NCBI GenBank assembly: GCA_022747635.1 | Contig: JAKTNV010000004.1 | Location: 21,241,469 to 21,305,468, forward strand | Direction of reading: 5' to 3' | Length of the DNA stretch: 64,000 nt | DNA from: Hetaerina americana | Taxonomy: Eukaryota; Arthropoda; Insecta; Odonata; Calopterygidae | Part shown: positions 10,801 to 22,290 of the stretch, piece after piece | Layout of the letters: each line of letters begins with the position of its first letter | How positions within the stretch are numbered: the first letter of the stretch is position 1 | Notes under the pieces: generated by a model | Databases searched by the model: none | The model's input: only the letters and a program-made list of their open reading frames with translations | Told to the model about the DNA's origin: nothing | Position numbers and translations under genes: made by a program

Positions 10801-12439
10801 TTTTAGTGAGACACATTTGACTCACCTTACCCTCACGAAAATCATCTCCTCTAGTAATAAAATTCGTTAAATCAAATCTAGCATTTACCATTTAATCAAT
10901 AGTTGGCATTCATGATCAGCGACCTTCCATACGGCGACAAATGTTTTGACCTTCGTAATGTGGAAGAAATAAAATTAGGTTTTGGATGCTCCGATTGCTC
11001 TAGGCATTTTAAAATGTCAAAACACCAAGAAAGAAGACGACAATCGGGCACTGGGACGTTCATTCCCAGGACGAGAGTTATCTTAATTCAGCGGGTCCAT
11101 TTTTTGTAGTTTTGAGCGCGGAAGAATCATTATTACAAGCTGGCCCTTTTTTCCGATTAACAATTAGTATTTTGGCCGAAAAATGCAACGAATTTCGAAT
11201 TCTCTCATTCAAGATTATCATTACAATTATGCAGTAAATAAATGCTATTTTGTTGGTCACTTTCTCGGGGATGGGGAGTTTTAAAATTACTATTATTTTT
11301 CATGGAGTTGAGTTTGTAACTGTACTTGGGCGAGGGGTTTTGGAGCTTCTCCAAATTACTTATGGCTCCGGAGTTTCCGAGTTACCTCTCATTCTATTAA
11401 ATCGGGACAGGCTTTTTCAATCGGACCTGATCAATTATCTTATTATTTTTTAAATTTTCTTTGATTAAAACCAAGATAGCTTCATACCTAGCTAACTCGG
11501 TTTATTTGGAAACAGAGGTACTTACAGGGGTGCTACGCCCTTGCTGGTGTCACTCCAGGAGCAACGTCCCCTAAGTCTCTTTCCGACTGTTAGGCCAAAA
11601 ATAGGAAAGGCTAAAACTAACCCCTAAAACTGGCTAGGCGATTAAGGCACACCGCGCACATAAGGGGCAATGATCCGAAGGAAGGAAATACGGAGTACTG
11701 AAGATCGAAAACTCGGAAAAGAGGGGAGACGTAGTTGAAGTCCAATGTGATGGCCCCTAAGCTCACTCGATGCTTGTTCGTGTAAACAATGACAGTTTCT
11801 ACCCCCAGATATATGTTATGTAGTAGTGTAAGGACACTTACATTCCAGCAACGTATTTTGAACCTTCACTGGGAAGAAATTCCGTAAAAAACTAATCTGT
11901 ACCTGATTACTGATAATTAAGCATCCGGGGGTACGCATAACTAAAAAAATCAGTCATACGTCACTGAACAAAAGTAGGCATACTTTGCGAAAAAAACGGA
12001 GAGTGTATTTTCAGTGTTAAAAGAGTGAAATTATACGTATGTCTTAAGTAACAAAACAGTTTCACAATGCTAACTTTGAACAAAATGTGCCCCATTAAAT
12101 TCAAAACCACTAAAACGAAAATCTAATTAAAAGTAAAAACAGAAAAATGCTGTAAGGGGTTATGAATGGCACACTTATTACAAAAGTACATCGAAAAATT
12201 CACGTTCCTTCACTACAGGAGTTTGATAAAATTTAAAGCAGAAACCAACTGTTATGCCTAAACTCGCAAATCATTATCATTAGCAACCGTCTATCGGGTT
12301 AGGGTAGGCTTTCGATAGATCCAGTCACCACACATTACTTCTAAGTCCTGACTAAAAACAATATCCTTAATCTCCAAGCTAAATAATATAATGGCTCGTG
12401 ATCTATGACTATGATCTATGTAAATTATCTCCCTTAATG
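7851..12439. other. Long AT-rich stretch, nothing recognised
   Basis: No gene or repeat could be supported over about 4.6 kb. A patch at 11510-11760 is closer to balanced composition and contains TGGCTAGGCGATTAAGGCAC, which resembles a Pol III A box, but no B box follows at the right distance. The open frames listed by length (9010-9261, 10592-10795, 10903-11109, 11250-11453 and others) have no recognisable domains. Confidence 0.45.
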
Positions 12440-12680
12440 CCTTCTTAAATATTTATTGTTTTCCTTTCCCAATATTCACCCGTCTTTCACAGTCTTCAGC
12501 ATCCCATTGACTCTCAGTAGCCCCAGCATCCAGTTGCCCTACCTTCTAAATTTTTTCCAAAAAACCTTCTGTCATCCCCCACCATGCACAGAACGTTCTT
12601 CTACGCTTGAAAACCTCGAATCGACGCTTCTTGCCTCAACGACCAAGTTTACGTCACAAATATTGAGAATATAATTGAAA
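12440..12680 (-). mobile_element. LINE reverse-transcriptase C-terminal fragment
   Basis: On the minus strand, frames with stops read pieces such as DAEDCER and LKTVKDG. These parallel DVEDCDRGENIG and LKTVIEGR in the better preserved copy at 25.3 kb. It lacks the RT catalytic region and has several breaks, so it is a dead 5'-truncated fragment. Confidence 0.65.
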
Positions 12681-12999
12681 CAATTAGAGCACAATAAAAT
12701 GTGTTAAGAATATCACCCAAATCGATTAAACAATTAGTACTTGAAATGGACTAAAGCACCAATTACACAGCCTCGCTCTCCGCGCGCCAATTCGCGGAGG
12801 AATTGTGAAAGCGTCTCTGATGCAGCCATGTAAGCGACGTGGGATCGTGAGAAACTCACCCTCCAAGTGGAGTCGATCATCTTTTCGATTCGATATAAAT
12901 CGCCCGACCAACGACTCAAATCCTGTGAGTAGAAACCTTCAGGGACTTGGAAATGGTGCTTTGGATTGGATATTCCATTTTGCTAAACCCTAACTCTTA
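12681..12999. other. No feature recognised
   Basis: Composition rises towards the GC-rich island that follows. Short overlapping frames on both strands have no domain. Confidence 0.4.
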
Positions 13000-13730
13000 A
13001 CTTAATGACGGGCGCCGTCAATCGAGCACACAAAAGCGATGAGACTCCCGATGTCACCGCAGTCAATCCTCGCCGAGTGAATGGACGGAAGTGGAATCGG
13101 ATGGGACGCATTGTTGAGGGAGGAGAGGACGTCGCCTCCCCCATTCTCTCCCGGGATGATGCCGGCGATCATGATCATCGATGGCTGGGGGGATGGGAGA
13201 GACGCGAACGCGGATGGTCAGAGGCACCGTGCCGTGAATGGCTTGGAGAGGGGGGGACCTACCTAATTCAGGGAGCAGAGAGGTGATTCATGAGAAATGG
13301 GAAAAATGAGCTTAGCTCCTTTCCCTTCATCTTTCTCCCGGAACGGGCGGGTTGGGAGGAGAGGGGAGGGAGGGGAGACCCGGCGTCGTCTCGTGCGATG
13401 CTCAGGAAGAGCGAGCAAGTATTTCCGGACCACGGATCCCCTCTTCTCCCCCAAAATTCCACGCTCTTTCGTATACTCTCCCCCTTCCTCCGCCCTTACT
13501 GTCCGCTCAAATTCACCGGGGACCCTCGGTGACCCTCAACGTAATCTGAGTTCAGTGGGCACACGAGTCCTTCCGCAACGCCTCATGCCATCATCCCAAA
13601 AAAAAAGGAATCCTTCAAGTCGTAACTGAACACCCCGAGGACGAAGGCAGAGTCAGCCATCGGAACGACGACCATTTATCACATTACCACATCACAATCC
13701 CAGGAGGACATCATTATCATTATTCGCCAG
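13000..13730 (+). promoter_or_regulatory. GC-rich CpG-dense island, candidate promoter and 5' noncoding exon
   Basis: This is a sharp compositional island in AT-rich surroundings, with many CpG dinucleotides and runs such as GGGAGGGAGGGGAGACC. On the plus strand it ends at 13730 in CGCCAG followed by GTAAGC, a strong match to the splice-donor consensus. That fits an untranslated first exon spliced into a long intron. Open frames of 110 and 93 residues here (13297-13629, 13005-13286) are low-complexity Arg/Ser/Pro/Gly-rich and overlap others in different frames, as expected for GC-rich DNA, so no coding call is made. Confidence 0.4.
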
Positions 13731-16129
13731 GTAAGCACGAAACATTTCGCCAAGTCAAAACGATTGAAACAATATTCCTAACCTGACCTTCCGTTTTTGA
13801 AAGTTCTTGACAGGATGGATATCTTGAGCGTGACGTTATGACAGGAAGCCACGTCAATTTTTCCAATTCGCAAATTAAGTATTTTGGCACTCGCCATTTT
13901 AAAATACGCAACGCATTCTCGTGAATGGTTAGGAAAAATACAGGCAAGATTCAAAATAGAAAAACCAAGTTTAAATACGGCTTAACTATGTACTTTCCTA
14001 TGTTAACTCCAGGAAAGGTAGAGTTAGCGAGTAAGAGTCCGCGTCGCCTCCCCTTTATTGCTCCAAGGTTACCACCACAAACAAATTAAGCCGTCGAGGC
14101 AGAAAAGTTTCAATAATAACAATATTTTCCATAACTGCCAAGTACACTTCTTCAGTGATCACCTCAATCCTCTCCTCTTCGCACAATTCTTTTATTTTCC
14201 TGTTTACATGCTTCAAATTATAGGCTGTGAGTAATTTCCCTCTTGCCTATTTTCGCAGATTTATAGTCAAACTCTTCCGTTTACCTGCAGAGATATATTA
14301 CTCAAAACATTCTCCGAGATATAAATTAAGAGCATTCTCAGGACTTCATAAATATCTAAAACATTTTTTCATCCTACGAGATAGAGTCATAACATGAATA
14401 CACCAATGAATACGCACATAAATACACCATCTACGAGTCACTCGTATTTTCGCCAATAATTTATTATATATGCTGTACATATATTACGCAAATGGCTTGG
14501 AGAAGTAATTTCGCGTTTCCCACTTCACAATACACGGTAGAAACAAAGAAGTTATATCTCGTATGCACCAATTAAAATACTCTTTGTCTCCAGACTCGTT
14601 CTAACATACTCACGAACTAAACCAGGCCTACGTCAGGACTGGGTGTTTCCCGACATATTATTAAAAAATCAAAGGGAGATATATATTACAATTTTCTTTG
14701 TCATAGAGTAAGAATAGAGAGAAGTAGAAGAGATGAACTACTGCGATGGACTCGCAAACACGCAACCGGTCTCGGGTTAAGTTCTACGTGGATCCTTCTC
14801 TTGCTACTTGAGTCATCCCTCATTAAAAGAAACAACAGATAATTTGTTTCAAATGTTCCCAAACACAAAGGCATTTTTCCCAATGATAGGAACCATATGA
14901 GTATCCGTACTGAGAACTGCAGTAACTATTGTTGAACCAAAAACGAATTCTTCATATAACGAATTCTTCGAAATAACTACTTAGGCGTAGATTAGTTCAG
15001 GTTCATTAAAGGAAAACACGACACCCTATTGCAGATATGAGAAAATTATTAGAAAGGAATACATAATACAATAGGATGACTTTGTGTTCTTTTTCGAGTA
15101 TGAGAAAGCGTTCGACATCTATTTCCATTTCAACAACAATAACAACATTTCAACAATATTTCCTTAAGGAGGGGAGGGGAGGAATACTTCACTGCATTAG
15201 GGGAGGCGACAACTATTGTAATGGAAAGATATACGAGTCCTATTTGCATTATAGTAGTAGTCGCCTACCCTAACAGTCTTTAGAAAATATTGTTGACAAA
15301 TGCTCGTCCTTCCTCAACTGAGGTCTTCCCCTGACACATTCATCTTAATAAATTAATATTGCCCTTAAGATTTCGCTCAAATTAATCTGACCTTTGCGTG
15401 AACGTGGGATTCGCCAAAATGTATATAATAATTCAGGTGCATTGATTAAATGAACCACCAATGCATTTAATAAACAACGCTGAAAGGCATGATCAAGAAA
15501 CGTCGAGCCCCTTTGTCCTCGTCCAAGTCTGTCCCCGTCTGCTCATCAAGCATTCGATGACTAAACACTTCTCTAGAAACGCAAATATTTCCATAGGTGA
15601 ACGTTAAGAATAATCACGATAGGTACAAAAGTCTGCGGTTTAATATGAGCATCATACTAAATCTTAATCGCTCATCCATAAACTACTCTATCACTGAGAC
15701 GAGACGCCAAAGGAATTGCGTAATTGGCAGAAAGGAATTACCGGTGGGAAAAAAATATTTGAACATGAGAGCATTAAACATCTTCGGTTAATGAAGATCC
15801 CAAGATGCGAAGTGGCAAAAAGAACGAGAGAACAAGAAAGGAAAATGAACAGAGGTAGTTTTCAAGTTCTAAGAGGAGGAGGTGGTAGGTACTAAATTAC
15901 CGGAAGGCACATAATCACGGAATGATCTGGCGGCGGCGTATCGAGTCTCCCTATACATTTGCCCCAGGGAACCAAACACGCACAAGAGTGTACATGCATA
16001 AAACGGATGAGACCAACCGGGAAACGAGATGCACGAGGGCTTGAAACTCCATAAATTGAACATTTAAATTCTCCTTGAGTCGGTAAACACCATTCCTGTT
16101 TCTTTATCTACCCGCCATGAATCCGAACA
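13731..16129. other. AT-rich DNA after candidate donor, nothing recognised
   Basis: If the donor at 13731 is real, this is intron on the plus strand. No acceptor with an adjoining recognisable exon was found. No repeats were recognised. Confidence 0.45.
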
Positions 16130-16640
16130 CGTTTACTTGTTTGTTTCCGATTCACTGCGGTTCGAGCCAAGTACACGCGGTTCAATTAGTGGTGCACGGA
16201 ATGCCGCGCACCTAAGGAGGGGTGCGCGGCATTCCGCACCCCCCACCCCGCCCGCAAGAGTTGGGTGTCACTCCCCCTTCCCACGTTCGAGCGCTTCCTC
16301 TCGCCTGCCCATCTTCCTACGCCCCCGAGAGCGCGTCCTTTTGTCTCCCCGCCCTTCCCTCCGAGACCCTTGCCGCTTCCAACCTCGATTATTATTAGGG
16401 CGCGCCTTAGCAATCTCCCTTCTTTTTTTTCGTTCGTTCCTCCGGAGATGGGGGAGGGGGAAGGAGTGAGAGAAAGAGAGAGAGGAAGGGAACGGAGAGA
16501 GAAAATAAATGAGTGGCAACGCCCACGCAGTCGCGAGGGTCCGGGGGGGGGTGGGGGGTGGACGTGGGGGCGGAGTGTCCTCCTCCCCCTTAAGGAACGA
16601 CCGATTTCCCAGCGCCTCTCGAGCACATGATTATTCTCCC
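16130..16640. promoter_or_regulatory. GC-rich island with strand-asymmetric tracts
   Basis: The first part is C/T-rich on plus (16245-16435) and the second is G/A-rich (16445-16570), including a run of nine G near 16542. Four overlapping open frames of 83-146 residues on both strands are all low-complexity. A 16-bp perfect hairpin lies near the left edge (16197-16236). Promoter function is a guess from composition only. Confidence 0.35.
16197..16236. repeat. 16-bp perfect GC-rich inverted repeat
   Basis: CGGAATGCCGCGCACC (16197-16212) and its exact reverse complement (16221-16236) are separated by eight bases. Flanking GTGCA and CACC extend the stem imperfectly. It could form a stable stem-loop or be a paired binding site. 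Confidence 0.9.
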
Positions 16641-17079
16641 AAATGAAAGCGGCAATATTTAAAAAAATTTAATGCTCGTTTATAACGCCAGTTCGCCGTG
16701 CGAGCTATGCCAGGGTATTGCATAGTAACAGGCCACAAATTATTCATTGATATTGTTTCCGTATCCAAATTATCGACATCTTTCAAACAAAACTACCTCT
16801 TCCAAACTTCTGTTTATAATTAACAGAGGACAGACTTGGGCGATGACAGGAAGCTGATTGTATTTACTGGTTTGTGTGAATTGACTTTCGAAGAACCGAA
16901 TTGGTGATCGTTTAATAGACCGTATTCTCCCGACAATTCGTTTCCTTCGTTTCGAGAAGGTGATCAGTTTAGAGCTTCTTCTCCGTCAAAGATATCATTA
17001 TAAATTTGGTTCTAGTTTTTCCCCTTTTTAGCCATAGCATTAACAATTTTGCAAGCATTCCAGATAAACTGACACTTCC

Positions 17080-17610
17080 AGATGGCGAGAGAATCGGATT
17101 AATGCGCTTTATAGTTTACTGGCACCCCCCCGAGGACCCGGGTTCGCATTCCGGCGGCCAAAGGGGTACTCTAATCCCTCCTATGGTGTCATGCGGAGAA
17201 TACTTCATGTCGAGTACGCCGTCCGTCGGATGAGACGTTAAATTTTGGCCCTTTCACTTTATTTAGTTGATCCATTCGCTTCCTTCCTCTTGCCTACCCC
17301 TCCACACTCCGAGGAACAAAATCCAGCCAGTGCCCATCTCCCATCTATATACCAAGTATACGCAAGCACACACACAATTCCTGGGAATATTTCTACCTGA
17401 AGATGTCACATGTGATGACACCGGTTGAACCGCTATAGTGTGGTGAAACATAGAATATTTTCAAATTTCTCAAGTCGTGAATGATTACACAAGGTTGAAC
17501 CTAATACTATCAAACTGAGTTGGCTAATGCTTACGTCTTACGTTTCTCTCAATCCTTCCCCTATTCCATGGAAATTCTACCTGTACTGAGTCACCTACAT
17601 ATCCCTATTG
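17080..17610 (+). mobile_element. SINE family A, interrupted copy
   Basis: The head carries an A-box-like start, then GAGGACCCGGGTTCGCATTCC with a near-consensus B box, and the body block GCCGTCCGTCGGATGAGACG seen in the copy at 35.1 kb. The family A 3' block (ATCCCTATTGGCGCAAATG and CTGTCCGTC) then appears at 17597-17640, followed by a CCACTACTACT tail. Between them, about 17260-17590, lies sequence not shared with other copies. It includes a CCTGAAGATG-stem segment near 17397. The simplest reading is a SINE split by a later insertion or expansion. Confidence 0.65.
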
Positions 17611-17639
17611 GCGCAAATGACTTAGACTGTCCGTCAACT

Positions 17640-18330
17640 CCTCTAACAACCACTACTACTCCAAGATGGCTTTTTTTTCGGTACGCGGCACGCATTTTCT
17701 TCACTTCTTTCTTCGTCGCCCATGGGCGTATGTTCCTGGGGTCCGCCCCTCTCGTCTCCGAGCCCTCCCACACCGCCATTCGCTCCGGCCCTTCTCACTC
17801 ATCCCTTCCTCCGACCATGACGACCGCTCGTCCCGGCAAAATTCGCGCGCGGGCGGGCGGGGAGGGCGTTTCGCTCGTGTGGTGGAGCCGGGCGCCGACG
17901 CCATCCTTGGGTCGTCGGTCGGAAGGGCGCGATGGGGGAAGGACTTCTCTAAGGGCGGTTTGCCGAACGAAAGCGTTTCGCGTCGACAAAAATCGTCACG
18001 GCGAGGAGAGGACCGAGACGGAACCGTCGACTCGGAGAGAGGATAAAAAAAGAGAGAGTAGGGTACAAACCGGTGTCAAAAAAAATACGACAGAGCAGTA
18101 CTCTCGGTACCTTTCCTCTCTCATCTGCGTCGTCGCACTCGATTCCAATTCGGCAACCGCTTTCGAGGCACCAGCAAAGCAACAACACTCCTCACGAACG
18201 TGAATTAAGACGCGCTTTTGGGATGCGTTCCGATAGACGATTTATGCGCGTTCGCCAAACGGCCGAAGAGACGGTAGATGCGTGCAGCAAACGCTTGGGG
18301 GGAGGATGTTGAGACGGAGGGCACTCTTGG
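17640..18330 (+). promoter_or_regulatory. Strong CpG-rich island, candidate promoter
   Basis: This is the densest CpG region in the window (for example the GCGCGCGGGCGGGCGGGG run around 17848). A TATA-like GGATAAAAAAAG lies near 18039, followed by a CT-rich stretch and adenine-rich leader-like sequence. A 227-residue open frame crosses the island (17520-18203). It is rich in Arg, Ser, Thr and Pro, has no domain, and overlaps frames of up to 126 residues in other phases, so it is most likely a by-product of composition. I cannot identify a downstream gene. Confidence 0.4.
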
Positions 18331-18688
18331 TCTATCACACACCATCGGGACAAAATCTGCCGACGTAAACCACTTGTTAGTTTCCTACACCTGAAACACC
18401 CTGCCGGGAGTAGCCACGGTGCAATGCAGCGTTGTTCATCGAAAATAATTCCGCTATTTTTACTCTTCTTTAACTCTGATTAAATATGATTTCATTGAGA
18501 AGTGCAAGGGCTATTAGCTCTTAGGGGCAGTGCCAGCGAAAGTTAACAATTGATCATAAGAAGAGCCTTTGTGAATCGGTACATACATTTGTCTCGCGTA
18601 ATTCTCGCCGTAGTCGAGCGAGAATCGCGACCCTGCTGATGCGATTTTGCGATCATTGAGTATAAACGATTATAGTCGATTTTTATAA

Positions 18689-18692
<4 letters not shown>
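18331..18692. other. No feature recognised
   Basis: AT-rich sequence between the CpG island and a (TA)n tract, with no supported feature. Confidence 0.4.

Positions 18693-18726
<34 letters not shown>
18693..18726. repeat. (AT)n microsatellite, left of SINE B
   Basis: A 34-bp alternating A/T tract that directly abuts the 5' end of the SINE at 18727. Confidence 0.97.
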
Positions 18727-18729
<3 letters not shown>

Positions 18730-19003
18730 GGTCGCGGTAGTCCAGGGGGTAGAGCGTTGGACTACTGACTGGAAGGTCCAGGTTTCGATTCCCGGGCAAG
18801 TCTCTGAGCACCTGTAGCTCCACCCAAGCTATGTGATTTTTTGGGTAACAGATCTTCCTGGGAAACCATAACCGGCACAGGGAAAGGAACTGGCCCCCCT
18901 ACCCTGATGTGTGAATTTCACACGCCGTATAGGGCTTAGTACCGGGTGAACTCAACCATCACCTACCAAACCGACCTTCGAGTTGATTACTGAGTTCATG
19001 GTT
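18727..19003 (+). mobile_element. SINE family B, complete-looking tRNA-headed copy
   Basis: The head looks like a tRNA: GGTAGTCCAGGGGGTAGAG supplies an A box and GGTTTCGATTCCCGGG a B box at tRNA-like spacing. The body has landmarks shared with the copy at 57577-57850: a CACCCAAGCTATGTGATTTT block, CAGATCTTCCTGGGAAACC, GTGAATTTCACAC, and ACCAAACCGACCTTCGAG near the 3' end. It sits between two (TA)n tracts (18693-18726 and 19004-19025), so it either inserted into a microsatellite or created target duplications of TA sequence. Both promoter boxes are well preserved. Confidence 0.88.
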
Positions 19004-19025
19004 TATATATATATATATATATATA
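19004..19025. repeat. (TA)n tract, right of SINE B
   Basis: A 22-bp alternating tract directly follows the 3' end of the SINE and mirrors the tract on its 5' side. Confidence 0.95.
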
Positions 19026-19044
19026 GTTCTGTCCCTCTTTTCCT

Positions 19045-19082
19045 TGATAAAGGTGGTCACGACCACCGAAAATTCGACGAAT
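19045..19082 (+). repeat. Hairpin resembling a degenerate hammerhead-like terminal motif
   Basis: CTTGATAAA is followed by the stem GGTGGT-CACG-ACCACC, then GAAAATTCGACG. The order (TGA core, short perfect stem, GAAA) recalls the motif at 7661, but no GTC cleavage triplet and no stem I are present. It may be the terminus of another mobile element. Confidence 0.3.
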
Positions 19083-19182
19083 AGTGAGCCTCTTTTTGGT
19101 GTTTCTGGGTGTTTTTGTCTGGGTCCACTAGTGCTAATTGTTATACATTATTATTCACCTCCGTGAGATTCTCAGAAAGTGC

Positions 19183-19189
<7 letters not shown>

Positions 19190-19244
<55 letters not shown>
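19190..19244. repeat. (AT)n microsatellite
   Basis: A 55-bp alternating A/T tract, preceded by a short interrupted extension from 19183. It creates artificial repeating Ile-Tyr frames. Confidence 0.97.
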
Positions 19245-19247
<3 letters not shown>

Positions 19248-21479
19248 TGCTAGTATTTCCCTGTGTCTATCACGAAACCACGAAAGTCCATCTCAGGTTA
19301 AAGAAGCTTGCGTCATTAAGAGCTTGCGGAAAAGTACAACGGATTAGGAAATTAACCACCATTCCACATCGAATGACATAAGTTTCATACGTCCAGGAAG
19401 AGCGTTTTGGAGTAGACACAGAACCATCTTCGGCGATGTAATTTTAATAATATTTGATTCCCACCCCTAATCGGGCACCCATGAGAAACGAAAATAGGAC
19501 TGATAACAATTGACCAATAATATCCTTACAGCCATTTAGGTATGGAATAAGTAAAAAAATTATAAACGATGTGGATCCGGTTTTCAACACATAAATGTCA
19601 ACATCGTGCACAGGTCACAATCAATAAATCATAGTGATACACATTGAATTTCATTTCTTCTAAGCCATCTTGCCTCAACGGAGCTTGTGTAACGTCGATT
19701 TTATTCATCAAAGTTCACAATACGTGCCTTTCTCTAAAAACACATCACATTGATCACGGGTTTTTCATCCAAAATTTCATAATCCACAGTTTTACCCTTC
19801 TACGTGATTCTCAGAAACGTACATCACTTTCACAATCGACTGATCAATCCGAATGAAAATTGAAATGTTCTATATCACATTCAGTATTTTCCAAGAAAGC
19901 TACAGTGAATCTAGAAATGGAATTTTACTTTGGTAATTCTAACCCATTTTATTTATTTATTCACTGCTACATGATGGTGACTCTGTAGTTTTATGAGAAG
20001 TTTGAATAAATACGCGCCGGAAGGCAAAACGTCTGCCAAATTCACATGAATATAAAGTAACCCATTCAAGATAAATCACTTCAAAATTCCAGCTTCGTAA
20101 CCGCCAACGATTAAGCCTCGCTCGAACTCATCGTATTCAAAATACTTTTAAGTTTTACGAGGTCATCGCGCCGGAGAATTTCTTTTCTTCTGCCTCCTCC
20201 GCGAGTATAATGTACATGAGGGCATTTCCATAACTCTAGTCTCATGCCTTTCTAGCCTCGAAGCAGGAAGGGGTAAAACGGTAAGGAAAATTACATTGTG
20301 TAGAGCACGGTTTCTAGTTTTTTTACGCCTCCCTTGAACATCATTCAACTTCACACTCCTCCCGGAAGTATCGTCGTAGGATAACAAGTTCAAGGAGTGG
20401 AGGACTTTGATTCATGATTTTCGCACCTATATACGATGTGAAAATATTTTAAGTATGTGATCAGAGATCTACACCACTCTATTTATTAATGATAAACAAA
20501 ATCACAAGTTAAAATACCCGGAACGAGTACCGTTGATGAAAGCACCCATATGGTTGGTCATTTGTACAATTGGATTCACGTTATTTAACATTACAAGTTA
20601 ATTTTTTCCTGGAATTCTTTTTCTGGTCTGTTTTTCAAATCGTATTCTAATTCTTCCCATAAAAATTTCGCCGCACAGTTAGGAGCAAGACTGGTATTAA
20701 GTAGTCCTCCTCCACCCTCCAATTTTCGTATGTCCAAACAAATGATCCTCATAAATACTTGTCGTCCGCAGGGCGGCAGTTGAATTTGTACAATAAAACG
20801 AATCAAATTATTTTCTTGCCACAGTGAGTTAAATAATTAATCATTAGTACTGTAACATGGTACAGATTTTGAAATATATAGTATATCTTCAGGGATAAAA
20901 TATTCATTTATGTTATTATTCCCCTTGCTCGGCTACCACAGCGCCTCTGACTCAAACCGCATTATCCTTTTCTTGCTTTACTTTCCCAGCAATAACTACA
21001 GTTGATTTTTATATTTTGTCATTATGTCTATATTTCCATTTAATGGTTAAAATAATGTCGGCCGGGGCATTTTATTTTCATTCATAGATAAAAACGCAAT
21101 TCATTTGGATAAGGATTGCTTCCCTCATTCAATGGGTTTCCCAGCAAGATTTCCCAGAGCTGAACTACTGCTTGGTACGTATACCTAAAAAATTCTTTGC
21201 AAACAATAAGTCGGTGCGAGTACCTCTTGGTGTTTGGGCAGTATTACTCTGAGCGTCGCTATGACCAAAGCGTTACGGAATAAGTTGTGGTACCTGCCGC
21301 TATTCAGAGTATATATGAAATAATTACGACAGTTGAAAACGATAATTATACAGAATATAAAACTTTGAATTAATAAACTACAGAGTAATTTATAATTGAT
21401 AACTCTATTCACAAGAATTTGCTACATCTGATGTTATATGCTTGAGATGATGATATTATTATAGTTAACCTACCAGTTA
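19245..21479. other. AT-rich DNA, nothing recognised
   Basis: No supported gene, RNA or repeat. The frames at 20163-20393 and 20591-20806 have no recognisable domain. Confidence 0.45.
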
Positions 21480-22290
21480 ATGTCGGTATTCGATGGACAC
21501 AAGCTCCCAAATTATTTTCTTGTCCCTCCCAACAAAACACATCATCCTATTCTAGAAAGCCCCTCTTCAACCCTGTATACTTCATTCCTCGGTTCAATCC
21601 GTCCAACAACTCCATCATACTTGTATTTCTGCCCCTTCCTTGGTTTCTCAACATCCTCCCCTCTATCACAGTCTTCGCAAATCAAAACGCCCTGCATCCA
21701 TCTTTTCTGCCTCCTTTTGATTTCTCTCAACAATCCCCTCTCCAACCCCTCCATGCCGAATACTTCTTCATTTGTTTTCCTTTCTGCCCACTTCACATTC
21801 TCCATACCCACATTTCAAAAGCCTCCAGTCTACATCCATCACCCTGATTCAATGACCATATTTCCACACCATACATAATAACTCTCCATATCAAAGTTTT
21901 AACGGGCCTTTTCTTAACATCCTTACTCAACGTTCCTGTCATCAATTCTCTCCTCCTCCAGTAAGCTTATTTGCATATCGCAATTCTTCTCCTTATATCC
22001 CTACTACTTCGACCATTTTGGTCCACACACTTCCGAGTTACGTAAACTGCCCCACCGGCTCTAGTTTTTGCCTTCCTGTATTAATATTTATCTCAGCCTT
22101 TCTCTTTCTGAAAAATCGTATAACCTTTGTTTTATTTACATTTATTCTCATCCCATATCTATCGCAATGAATTCCCAATTCACTCAGCAGAGCTTGCAAC
22201 CCCTTCCCCGACTGACAAACTAAAGCTTGGTCATCTGCAAACCTAACTGATTTTATGAAATCCCCACCAACTTTCACTCCCATCGAGATG
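21480..22290 (-). mobile_element. LINE fragment: reverse-transcriptase palm to C-terminus
   Basis: This is a non-LTR retrotransposon on the minus strand. The frame at 22283-22038 contains FADDQALV, the catalytic [FY]xDD box of reverse transcriptase, followed by MRINVNKTKVIRF, the usual downstream motif. After frame breaks, the frame at 21811-21542 reads KWAERKTNEEVFGM and IKRRQKRWMQG, the C-terminal region seen also at 25.3 kb. It lacks endonuclease, RT fingers and ORF1, consistent with 5' truncation during target-primed reverse transcription. At least two frameshifts make it non-coding. The exact clade cannot be assigned here. Confidence 0.88.

Noticed and set aside
11620..11690. Possible tRNA-like A box (TGGCTAGGCGATTAAGGCAC)
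   Set aside because: No B box follows at 30-60 bases and no stems fold.
17520..18203. 227-residue open frame, the longest in the window
   Set aside because: It lies in CpG-rich DNA where stops are rare, is low-complexity and Arg/Ser-rich, and overlaps frames of comparable quality in other phases and on minus. No domain recognised.
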